From the NCBI GenBank assembly GCA_946885925.1, contig CAMPHP010000168.1:1-6755 (forward strand): DNA of 6,755 bases, in the 5' to 3' direction. The position numbers and the translations under genes are program-made. This stretch comes from an uncultured Litorilinea sp. Its GTDB lineage: Bacteria; Chloroflexota; Anaerolineae; Caldilineales; Caldilineaceae. The notes under the pieces were generated by a model, which was not told where the DNA came from, did no database searches, and worked only from the letters and a program-made list of their open reading frames with translations. How positions within the stretch are numbered: position 1 is the first letter of the stretch; each line of letters starts with the position of its first letter. Positions 1 to 5,573 of this stretch are shown piece after piece.

Positions 1-284
1 AAAAGGTTTGTGTCCTCAGAGACAACTGACCAAAGGTTGGCGTTGCTGATACGCCAAGCCTCGGTTATCTCTTCAATTGCATCACCCGCTGCCTACACCT
101 CTTGCCTCCCCACCTCCTCTTGTTGTTGTTGTCCCTGCTCGTGTCTATAGACGCCCGCACCAATCCGGCGTCCTAATCCCAACTGCGTACAAATCGAATA
201 GAAGTTGCCGTCAAGACCCACTGTCGTGTCCTGTCTAAGTTGACCATGTGCCTATTGGCGCATTGATCCTGTCCGGCGGTGATT

Positions 285-322
285 TGGGTATTGCGCCATT
301 TTGCGCGCCCAGCCTGTTTTTT
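285..322 (+). terminator. Candidate intrinsic terminator or leader hairpin upstream of cysI
   Basis: TGGG (285-288) can pair with CCCA (308-311), and GCGC (293-296) with GCGC (303-306) around the loop CATTTT. The two helices are separated by an internal loop of TATT against a single G. A run of six T follows at 317-322, five bases after the stem. This would suit the end of a transcript entering from the left, or an attenuator if the cysI promoter lies further upstream. The internal loop and the gap before the T run make it an imperfect example. Confidence 0.3.
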
Positions 323-419
323 GTTGCTTATTTTTTGCGCGTTTTTTATGCATAGCCGAAAACCGTCATTTTCTCAGAGACTCATCTGTTACTCGCCACA
401 GACCTGTTTGTAACCATCT

Positions 420-442
420 CAGTATGTATTCACAGTATGTAT
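420..442 (+). repeat. Perfect 10-bp direct repeat just before the cysI ribosome binding site
   Basis: CAGTATGTAT occurs at 420-429 and again at 433-442, a period of 13 bp. The second copy ends three bases before the GGAGGA Shine-Dalgarno sequence at 445-450. Its place in the 5' untranslated region of the first sulfur gene would suit a regulator or RNA-level control, but a short tandem duplication without function is just as possible. I do not recognise it as a known operator. Confidence 0.5.
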
Positions 443-455
443 ATGGAGGAACGAT

Positions 456-2153
456 ATGTCAGTCGAAGATATCAAGGCCACTAGTAACGGGTTGCGCGGA
501 AGATTGCCCATCCAACTACACGAACCCACGCCTGACTTTGATGAAGATGTCAAGGCACTGCTCAAATTTCATGGGATCTACCAGCAGCATGACCGGGATG
601 TACGCGGTCGCAACAATCGTGTCTATTCGTTTATGGTTCGCAGCAAACTGCCCGGTGGCCGCCAGACTGCCGAGCAATATCTTGTCCACGACGCATTGGC
701 TGACGCCTTCTCCCAGGGCGATTTTCGGCTAACCACACGCCAGGGCATCCAATTTCACGGCGTCATCAAGAGCAACCTGCAACCCACCCTGCGTGCGATG
801 AACGCAGCACTCCTGACGACGCTGGGCGCATGTGGCGATGTCCAACGCAATGTCTTGTGCTGCCCTGCTCCCTTTGGCGACCCCGTGCGCGAGGAATTGC
901 AGGAATTGGCCCAAGAAATTACCCGCCACTTTTTCCCGCGCAGCGGTGCCTATCATGAAATCTGGATGGAGGATGAAAATGGCGAAAAGGTGCGCCAAAA
1001 GTTTGACGAGGACCAGCCAGAAACGCTTGAACCCATCTATGGCAAAGCCTATCTTCCCCGCAAATTCAAGACTGCCATTGCCTATCCGGGTGACAACTGT
1101 GTCGACGTTCTGAGTAACGATATCGGCATGGTGGCGCTGCTTGAGGAAGACGGCGTGACCATCCACGGATTCAATATCTTTGTTGGCGGCAGCATGGGCG
1201 CAACCCACAATGATCCGGCGACTTATCCGGCATTGGCGGTTCCTCTGGGCTATGTCCCACGCCACCAGATCATTGATGTGGCAGAAAAGATCGTTCTTCT
1301 CCAACGCGATCATGGCGACCGCACCGACCGCAAACATGCACGCATGAAGTATGTTGTTTATGAATGGGGCATTGATGCATTCCGCGCCAAGTTAGAAGAA
1401 TATCTGGGTTATCGCATCGAACCCTTCCGTGATATGCCCCCGCTAGAGTTTGAAGATCATCTGGGTTGGCACCAGCGAGTGGATGGCAACTGGTTCATCG
1501 GTATCTATGTTGAAAATGGCCGCGTGCGCGATATGGGGGACCGGCGTATTCGCAGCGGGCTGCGCGCCCTCATCCAACGTTACCGTCCTGGTGTCACCAT
1601 CACTGCCCAACAGAATATCCTGCTCAGTGGCTTTACTACCGAACAGAAGGCCGAAGTTGAAGCTATTCTAGCCGACTATGGCATCCCCACTGTCGAAGAG
1701 CTTTCGGCGGTACGCCGCAATAGCATGGCTTGCCCCGCACTGCCCACCTGTGGTCTGGCGCTCACCGAAGCCGAACGCCTCCTACCCAGCGTCATTGACG
1801 AAGTGGAGACCATTGCCGCCAACCTGGGGCTAGAGAAAGATGTCTTCTCGATTCGCATGACCGGCTGTCCAAATGGCTGTGCTCGTCCCTATGTGGCAGA
1901 CATTGGCCTGGTGGGTCGTACAGTCGGCAAGTACAACATCTATCTGGGTGGAAATCTTGAAGGCACACGTATGAATCAACTCTACCGTGAACTCGTGCCC
2001 AGCAAAGAGTTGGCCCAGGAGATAGAGGTAATCTTAAAGAGCTATGTTGTGCAGCGTCTGCCCAACGAGCGTTTGGGTGACTGGGCAGACCGCGTTGGTA
2101 TTGATGCCATCCAAAATCTCACAGCGATGCCGGCTTCGGTGCAAGCCGCCTAG
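456..2153 (+). CDS. cysI: Assimilatory sulfite reductase, siroheme/[4Fe-4S] hemoprotein subunit
   Basis: Predicted to reduce sulfite to sulfide with six electrons in the cytoplasm. The 565-residue product is close to the length I recall for E. coli CysI (about 570). The siroheme/[4Fe-4S] ligands are complete: Cys426 and Cys432 in a C-x5-C motif, then Cys471 and Cys475 in TGCPNGC. The sulfite-binding basic residues of CysI have counterparts in Arg62 (before KLPGG), Arg131 (GDVQRNV), and Lys203 and Lys205 (PRKFK). The second lysine of PRKFK argues for a sulfite rather than a nitrite reductase, which usually has Asn there. Two ferredoxin-like half-domains are recognisable (about 37-107 and 330-395). 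The start is fixed by GGAGGA at 445-450, 5 nt before ATG. No flavoprotein partner (cysJ) is in the window, so the donor may be ferredoxin or a subunit encoded elsewhere. cysH follows after 14 nt. Confidence 0.95.
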   Translation: MSVEDIKATSNGLRGRLPIQLHEPTPDFDEDVKALLKFHGIYQQHDRDVRGRNNRVYSFMVRSKLPGGRQTAEQYLVHDALADAFSQGDFRLTTRQGIQFHGVIKSNLQPTLRAMNAALLTTLGACGDVQRNVLCCPAPFGDPVREELQELAQEITRHFFPRSGAYHEIWMEDENGEKVRQKFDEDQPETLEPIYGKAYLPRKFKTAIAYPGDNCVDVLSNDIGMVALLEEDGVTIHGFNIFVGGSMGATHNDPATYPALAVPLGYVPRHQIIDVAEKIVLLQRDHGDRTDRKHARMKYVVYEWGIDAFRAKLEEYLGYRIEPFRDMPPLEFEDHLGWHQRVDGNWFIGIYVENGRVRDMGDRRIRSGLRALIQRYRPGVTITAQQNILLSGFTTEQKAEVEAILADYGIPTVEELSAVRRNSMACPALPTCGLALTEAERLLPSVIDEVETIAANLGLEKDVFSIRMTGCPNGCARPYVADIGLVGRTVGKYNIYLGGNLEGTRMNQLYRELVPSKELAQEIEVILKSYVVQRLPNERLGDWADRVGIDAIQNLTAMPASVQAA

Positions 2154-2167
2154 GCGGAGGAAATCGC

Positions 2168-2905
2168 ATGGTCGCCGCACTTAAAGCCGGGCCAAGTGCC
2201 GGCTTCTTAGACTGGACACATCTCGTCTTCTCTCGGCTCAATGCCCGCTATGAACAGGGCACTGCCGAAAGTATTCTGACATGGGCCATCGAAACCTTTG
2301 GCACAGGTCTTGCCATTGGCACCTCGTTTGGGGCCAGCGGGCTGGTGCTGATGGATCTCGCCTTGAAGATTCAGCCCGATGTGGACATCTTCTACATCGA
2401 TACCGGCTATTTCTTCCCAGAGACGCATATTTTGATCAATCGCATCCAGGACCATTACCAACGCAATTTGCGCCGCGTCTTGCCCGAACAGACCGTTACA
2501 CAACAAGCCGAGGAATATGGTCCTGCGCTCTACCAACGCGATCCTGACCTCTGCTGCCAGTTACGCAAGGTCGTGCCATTGAAAACTGCGCTGCAAGACA
2601 GCACGGCCTGGGCCACAGCCATTCGCCGTGACCAGACCAAAACCCGCAGCCAAGCGCCCGCCATTACCTGGAATGAGCGATACAATTTGGTCAAGGTTGC
2701 ACCGCTCATTCACTGGCGCGAAGAGGAAATCTGGCAGTATGTCCGTGCAAACAAGTTGCCCTACAACCAGTTGCACGACCAGGGTTTCCCCAGCATTGGC
2801 TGTGCACCTTGCACCCGTCCAGTCCAACCCGGCGAAGACCCGCGCGCGGGCCGGTGGCAAGGCAAGTCGAAGATCGAGTGTGGTATACACGTCGATGCCG
2901 TATAG
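2168..2905 (+). CDS. cysH: Thioredoxin-dependent adenylyl-sulfate (APS) reductase, [4Fe-4S] type
   Basis: Reduces activated sulfate to sulfite for the sulfite reductase encoded just upstream. The 245-residue protein has the nucleotide-binding loop TSFGASG (52-58), the IDTGYFFPET segment (77-86) and RRDQTKTR (153-160), all typical of the PAPS/APS reductase family. The catalytic cysteine is Cys238 in ECGIH near the C-terminus. Cys129-Cys130 and Cys212-x2-Cys215 form the CC...CxxC signature of enzymes that carry a [4Fe-4S] cluster. By family knowledge these use APS rather than PAPS, so an APS kinase would not be required for this route. There is no fused thioredoxin domain, so an external thioredoxin is expected. 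GGAGG at 2156-2160 lies 7 nt before ATG and overlaps the end region of cysI, which supports co-transcription. Confidence 0.93.
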   Translation: MVAALKAGPSAGFLDWTHLVFSRLNARYEQGTAESILTWAIETFGTGLAIGTSFGASGLVLMDLALKIQPDVDIFYIDTGYFFPETHILINRIQDHYQRNLRRVLPEQTVTQQAEEYGPALYQRDPDLCCQLRKVVPLKTALQDSTAWATAIRRDQTKTRSQAPAITWNERYNLVKVAPLIHWREEEIWQYVRANKLPYNQLHDQGFPSIGCAPCTRPVQPGEDPRAGRWQGKSKIECGIHVDAV

Positions 2906-2927
2906 TAGGTTGCTATTCTTGGCTTCT

Positions 2928-3025
2928 GTCATGCCGCGTGTCCTGTAAGGATGGGCTACGCCCCATTCTATGAGCAGCATCTCTCCGGATAGCGCAGCGG
3001 AGCAGAGAGACTCCTACGGAGTGAC
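2928..3025. repeat. Cloverleaf-folding palindromic repeat, copy A (enlarged first arm)
   Basis: The terminal bases GTC (2928-2930) and GAC (3023-3025) pair. Inside lie three adjacent arms: ATGC (2931-2934) with GCAT (2977-2980), CTCTC (2981-2985) with GAGAG (3005-3009), and ACTCC (3010-3014) with GGAGT (3018-3022) around the loop TAC. The arms abut without unpaired bases between them. Compared with copy B, the first arm is longer by 37 nt and encloses two further hairpins, TCCT-gta-AGGA (2941-2951) and GGGC-tac-GCCC (2953-2963). The second arm has an alternative pairing, CTCCG (2983-2987) with CGGAG (2998-3002). It lies in the gap between cysH and cbiX and has no T run typical of a terminator. 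Confidence 0.75.
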
Positions 3026-3039
3026 AGAGTTGCGCGCCC

Positions 3040-3100
3040 GTCATGCCGCAGGCATCTCTCTGGGTAGCGCGGCGGAGCAGAGAGACCCTTACAGGGTGAC
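3040..3100. repeat. Cloverleaf-folding palindromic repeat, copy B (compact form)
   Basis: This 61-nt unit folds completely: GTC (3040-3042) pairs with GAC (3098-3100). Between them sit ATGCC-gca-GGCAT (3043-3055), CTCTCTG (3056-3062) with CAGAGAG (3078-3084), and ACCCT-tac-AGGGT (3085-3097). No base is unpaired at the four-way junction. Copy A shares the arm order and much of the primary sequence, and both are followed by AGAGT. The last arm reads ACTCC/GGAGT in copy A and ACCCT/AGGGT here, so both sides have changed in step. A further overlapping hairpin, GTGAC-aga-GTCAC, lies at 3096-3108. The element resembles REP- or MITE-like intergenic repeats, but I cannot assign it to a named family. 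Confidence 0.8.
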
Positions 3101-3143
3101 AGAGTCACGTAAGCGTTAGTAGGCATCAGGTAGGAAAGACTTT

Positions 3144-3935
3144 ATGCAGCAAGAGAAAAACCATGCTGTCATTCTCATCGGGCACGGCAGTCTGCGCAGC
3201 GCCAGCGGAGCCTCCATGATCCGCATCGCGGCGAGACTGCGCGAGCGTGGGGTCGCGCCTATTGTTGAAGCGGCTTTCCTCAACTACAGCCGCCCCACTT
3301 TGGCCGAAGTAGTCAGCAAGGTTTGTGCCGCAGGAGTAACGACGATCACGATTCAGCCCTACTTTCTGATTGCCGGGGTCTATGTACAGAATGACCTGCA
3401 CGCGCTGATCGCAGAAGTGAATCGCCAGTTTCCATCTATCACATTCCAACTCGCACCCGTCCTGGGTGATCATCCAGCCCTGATCAGCCTGGCACAGCGT
3501 CGTGTTCAGGCTGCGCTGGATGAATGTGATACGGCATTGAGTGCGCCTTCCCTGCTGCTCATGGCCCACGGCACACCACTGCCAGCGTCGAATGCGCCGC
3601 TCTATACCATTGCAGATAGCCTGGTTGAACAATTGCAGTTGGCTGGCTCTCTGGTGAGCTACCTCGATTGCAACACGCCAACCATCACGGACGGCTTTGC
3701 TCAATTGGTTGCGGGTGGAGCACAACAGATTGTTGCCTTGCCCTATTTCTTACACCTGGGTCGCCATGTGGCGGAAGACCTGCCTGCGCTCGTCGCTCAG
3801 GCCCAGGCCGACCATCCCCACACGAATATACAGTTGGCCCATCACTTGGATTATGACGTGCGCCTGGTAGATGCCGTTCAAGGGCGATTACCCGCAGCCC
3901 AACGGTTAACGCAGCCTGTGACGCTGCCGGTTTAG
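3144..3935 (+). CDS. sirB: Class II sirohydrochlorin chelatase, probably ferrochelatase (CbiX/SirB family)
   Basis: Inserts a metal into sirohydrochlorin. Next to the other siroheme genes and a siroheme enzyme, Fe2+ is the expected metal, giving siroheme; CbiX relatives that use cobalt for cobalamin cannot be excluded. The 263-residue protein is an internal duplication. The first half has GHGS with His14, AAFLNYSRPTL (43-53) and PYFLIAGVY (72-80). The second half has AHGTP with His142, LDCNTPTI (174-181) and PYFLHLGRH (200-208). Family chelatases use the HGS histidine and a second histidine after PYFL. Here the first half has Tyr80 at that second position, while the second half keeps His208. 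AGGA at 3132-3135 lies 8 nt before the ATG. cobA follows after 19 nt. Confidence 0.88.
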   Translation: MQQEKNHAVILIGHGSLRSASGASMIRIAARLRERGVAPIVEAAFLNYSRPTLAEVVSKVCAAGVTTITIQPYFLIAGVYVQNDLHALIAEVNRQFPSITFQLAPVLGDHPALISLAQRRVQAALDECDTALSAPSLLLMAHGTPLPASNAPLYTIADSLVEQLQLAGSLVSYLDCNTPTITDGFAQLVAGGAQQIVALPYFLHLGRHVAEDLPALVAQAQADHPHTNIQLAHHLDYDVRLVDAVQGRLPAAQRLTQPVTLPV

Positions 3936-3954
3936 TGGACTTGGAGAGAGACCA

Positions 3955-4788
3955 ATGAGAACTTTACGCTTGACCCCACGCCGGGGCAGAGCTTACTTAA
4001 TCGGTGCTGGCCCTGGCCGCGCCGACCTAATTACTGTACGCGGCTTAACCTTGCTCCGTCGCGCCGATGTGGTCATCTATGACCGGCTCGTTGCGCGCGA
4101 GCTACTGGATGAAATCCGCGACGATGCCGAACAGATTTTTGTGGGAAAAGAATCGGGCCACCATACCCTGCCCCAATCAGCCATCAACGAGTTGTTGGTG
4201 GATCGGGTGCGTCAAGGCAAACAAGTGGTGCGGCTCAAGGGGGGTGACTCCTTTGTCTTTGGCCGCGGCGGTGAGGAAGCACAAGCCTTGCACGACGCCG
4301 GATTGCCCTTTGAGATTGTCCCTGGTATCTCGTCGGCACTCGCGGTTCCTGCCTATGCCGGTATTCCCGTAACCCATCGCGGTCTCTCCACTGCCTTTGC
4401 TGTGGTCACAGGACACGAATGCAGCGACAAAGCCACGTCGACCACCGACTGGGACGCGCTAGCACGCATCCCTACACTGATTGTGCTAATGGGCTTGAGC
4501 AATGCCGATTGCATCGCCCAACGCCTGCTAGAAGCGGGACGTGCACCAACCACTCCCGCCGCAGCCATCAGCAACGGCACCACGGACGAGCAGCAGGTGG
4601 TTATGACCACCCTGGCTGAACTTGCCGCTGCAATCACCGAGGCTGCACTGCCTTCACCCGCAATCTTGGTGATTGGCGAAGTGGCGGGCTTGGCGGACGA
4701 ATTGGCCTGGTTTACCCCCAGCGGTCAAGTAGCTGGCTTTCTATCAATCGCTGCCACACCAGGGCTGCGTGCCGTAGCCCACGCCTAA
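3955..4788 (+). CDS. cobA: Uroporphyrinogen-III C-methyltransferase (SUMT)
   Basis: Transfers two methyl groups from S-adenosylmethionine to uroporphyrinogen III, giving precorrin-2, the entry step to siroheme and cobalamin. The 277-residue product has the family motifs in order: YLIGAGPGRADLIT (14-27, the Gly-rich loop), VIYDRLV (40-46), VVRLKGGDSFVFGRGGEE (91-108), IVPGISSALAVPAYAGIPVTHRG (starting at 121, only the key parts PGISSA and THRG are decisive), and the MGL segment in the second half. The length fits a stand-alone SUMT, without a fused uroporphyrinogen-III synthase or a CysG-type dehydrogenase domain. About 30 residues after the methyltransferase core are alanine- and glycine-rich and look unconserved. 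GGAGAG at 3943-3948 lies 6 nt before the ATG. The equivalent gene in Bacillus is called sirA/sumT. Confidence 0.95.
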   Translation: MRTLRLTPRRGRAYLIGAGPGRADLITVRGLTLLRRADVVIYDRLVARELLDEIRDDAEQIFVGKESGHHTLPQSAINELLVDRVRQGKQVVRLKGGDSFVFGRGGEEAQALHDAGLPFEIVPGISSALAVPAYAGIPVTHRGLSTAFAVVTGHECSDKATSTTDWDALARIPTLIVLMGLSNADCIAQRLLEAGRAPTTPAAAISNGTTDEQQVVMTTLAELAAAITEAALPSPAILVIGEVAGLADELAWFTPSGQVAGFLSIAATPGLRAVAHA

Positions 4789-4790
4789 AC

Positions 4791-5276
4791 ATGGATCAAT
4801 ACCCTGAACGCATACGCCCTTCCCAGCCGGTCTATCCGGTGATGTTGACCAACTTGGCGGGCGCGCATGTGGTGGTAATCGGTGGCGGAATTGTAGCAGG
4901 CCGCAAGGTGACAGGGCTGCTGGCAGTTGAAGCCGCCATCACCGTGATTGCCCCTGAACTTGGAGAGGAACTGCGCGCCCTGTATGAGCAGGGCGTGTTT
5001 TCGTGGCAGCCTCGCGCCTATCAAGCAGGCGACCTCACCGGCGCACAATTAGCCTTTGCCGCCACGAACGTTCGCGCGGTGAATGCCCAAGTCGCGGCAG
5101 AAGCCGCCACTAAAGGCATCCTCTGCAACGTAGCTGACGACCCCGCCGCCGGTAACTTCCACGTCCCTGCTGTCCACCGCGCCGATGATATGGTCATCGC
5201 TGTTAGCTCCTCCGGCCAATCACCCCGCCGCGCCACCACCCTCCGCGACCGCATTGCCCGCTGGTTGGCGCACTAG
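4791..5276 (+). CDS. sirC: Precorrin-2 dehydrogenase (SirC / CysG N-terminal domain family)
   Basis: Oxidises precorrin-2 to sirohydrochlorin with NAD+, linking the methyltransferase upstream to the chelatase in the same cluster. The 161-residue protein has a Rossmann nucleotide-binding loop, VVVIGGGIVAGRKV (27-40), then ATN (91-93), CNVADDP (112-118) and VSSSGQSP (138-145). Asp116 aligns with the catalytic aspartate of CysG (NVVDAP in Salmonella, as I recall it). The protein is short: CysG N-terminal domains and longer SirC proteins run past 200 residues with a C-terminal helical region. Small versions like Bacillus YlnF are also known, so it need not be truncated. The ATG comes 2 nt after the cobA stop and has no clear Shine-Dalgarno sequence, which suggests translational coupling. 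An internal ATG at 4842 would leave only four residues before the Rossmann strand and is less likely. Confidence 0.9.
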   Translation: MDQYPERIRPSQPVYPVMLTNLAGAHVVVIGGGIVAGRKVTGLLAVEAAITVIAPELGEELRALYEQGVFSWQPRAYQAGDLTGAQLAFAATNVRAVNAQVAAEAATKGILCNVADDPAAGNFHVPAVHRADDMVIAVSSSGQSPRRATTLRDRIARWLAH

Positions 5277-5305
5277 GAATCATAGTTTACTGCACGTAAA
5301 TATCT

Positions 5306-5373
5306 GGGTACCACAGGGTTGTAAGATAACGGACTAAGTTTGGTCTAGGACATATTACTTCTCAGTGGTACCC
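5306..5373. repeat. Spaced inverted repeat with an internal hairpin
   Basis: GGGTACCAC (5306-5314) and GTGGTACCC (5365-5373) are perfect reverse complements, 50 bp apart. An alternative pairing joins ACAGGGT (5313-5319) with ACCCTGT (5370-5376). A small hairpin, GACTA with TGGTC (5332-5336 with 5341-5345, one G-T pair), lies in the interior. It may be a degenerate small mobile element or a transcript-end structure for the siroheme operon; neither can be shown from one copy. Confidence 0.5.
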
Positions 5374-5431
5374 TGTCCCACGACAATCTCTTTTCTATTT
5401 CTGATTGCCTCCATTCAACAAGCAATCTTCG

Positions 5432-5467
5432 CTCTCAAAAGAAATCCAACTCTCAAAAGAAATCCAA
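5432..5467. repeat. Exact 18-bp tandem duplication
   Basis: CTCTCAAAAGAAATCCAA is present twice back to back (5432-5449 and 5450-5467) without a mismatch. The unit is a multiple of three. On the minus strand it reads as a duplicated WISFES peptide within an open frame. The exact identity suggests a recent slippage event. Confidence 0.85.
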
Positions 5468-5573
5468 AAATGAAATAGCTCACTAACGGGCATTCGTTTA
5501 GGACTCTTCTCCTGCTCTTTGCCTGCCCACTCTTGTCCATCCAACTTTACTCTGTATGTCAAGGTGTAGAACG

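Larger units (their letters stand above)
1..455. other. Leader region without a convincing gene, upstream of the sulfite reductase gene
   Basis: No gene can be supported here. Visible elements are a hairpin with a perfect 7-bp stem and 7-nt loop (37-43 with 51-57), four TTG triplets in tandem (120-131), a 10-bp palindrome GTCTATAGAC (143-152), a terminator-like hairpin (285-311) with three T6 runs behind it (317-322, 331-336, 342-347), and a 10-bp direct repeat (420-442). I could not find a convincing -35/-10 pair; the T-rich stretch at 317-347 is the likeliest promoter neighbourhood, by inference only. A minus-strand frame with two amber stops runs from 299 to the left edge and is treated in the findings. 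Confidence 0.6.
5277..5573. other. Intergenic stretch between sirC and the lipoprotein gene
   Basis: The 297-nt stretch is AT-richer than its surroundings. It holds a spaced 9-bp inverted repeat (5306-5373) and an exact 18-bp tandem duplication (5432-5467). I see no hairpin followed by a T run that would be a standard terminator for the siroheme genes, and no convincing promoter for the lipoprotein gene. A minus-strand open frame covers 5395 to about 5570 and is discussed in the findings; it has no clear start of its own. Confidence 0.6.

Noticed and set aside
301..732. 143-codon + strand frame overlapping the start of cysI
   Set aside because: It would need a TTG start with no ribosome binding site and reads through cysI in another frame. 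The cysI motifs and the GGAGGA before 456 settle the coding frame.
729..1337. 202-codon minus-strand open frame inside cysI
   Set aside because: It is opposite the most conserved part of the sulfite reductase, and its composition is what the complement of that coding sequence gives.
3040..3100. tRNA gene, suggested by the cloverleaf fold
   Set aside because: The closing stem has only 3 bp, two arms have 3-nt loops, and there is no anticodon arm, T-loop consensus or CCA-type end.
2928..3108. CRISPR array
   Set aside because: There are only two related units of different length, each strongly palindromic throughout, with no regular spacers and no cas genes in the window.
2906..3143. Intrinsic terminator after cysH
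   Set aside because: Several hairpins are present but none is followed by a T run on the + strand, so read-through into the siroheme genes remains possible.
3126..3725. 199-codon minus-strand open frame across the chelatase gene
   Set aside because: It lies almost wholly opposite cbiX, whose duplicated motifs and ribosome binding site are clear. The antisense peptide has no recognisable motif, so it is a shadow frame.
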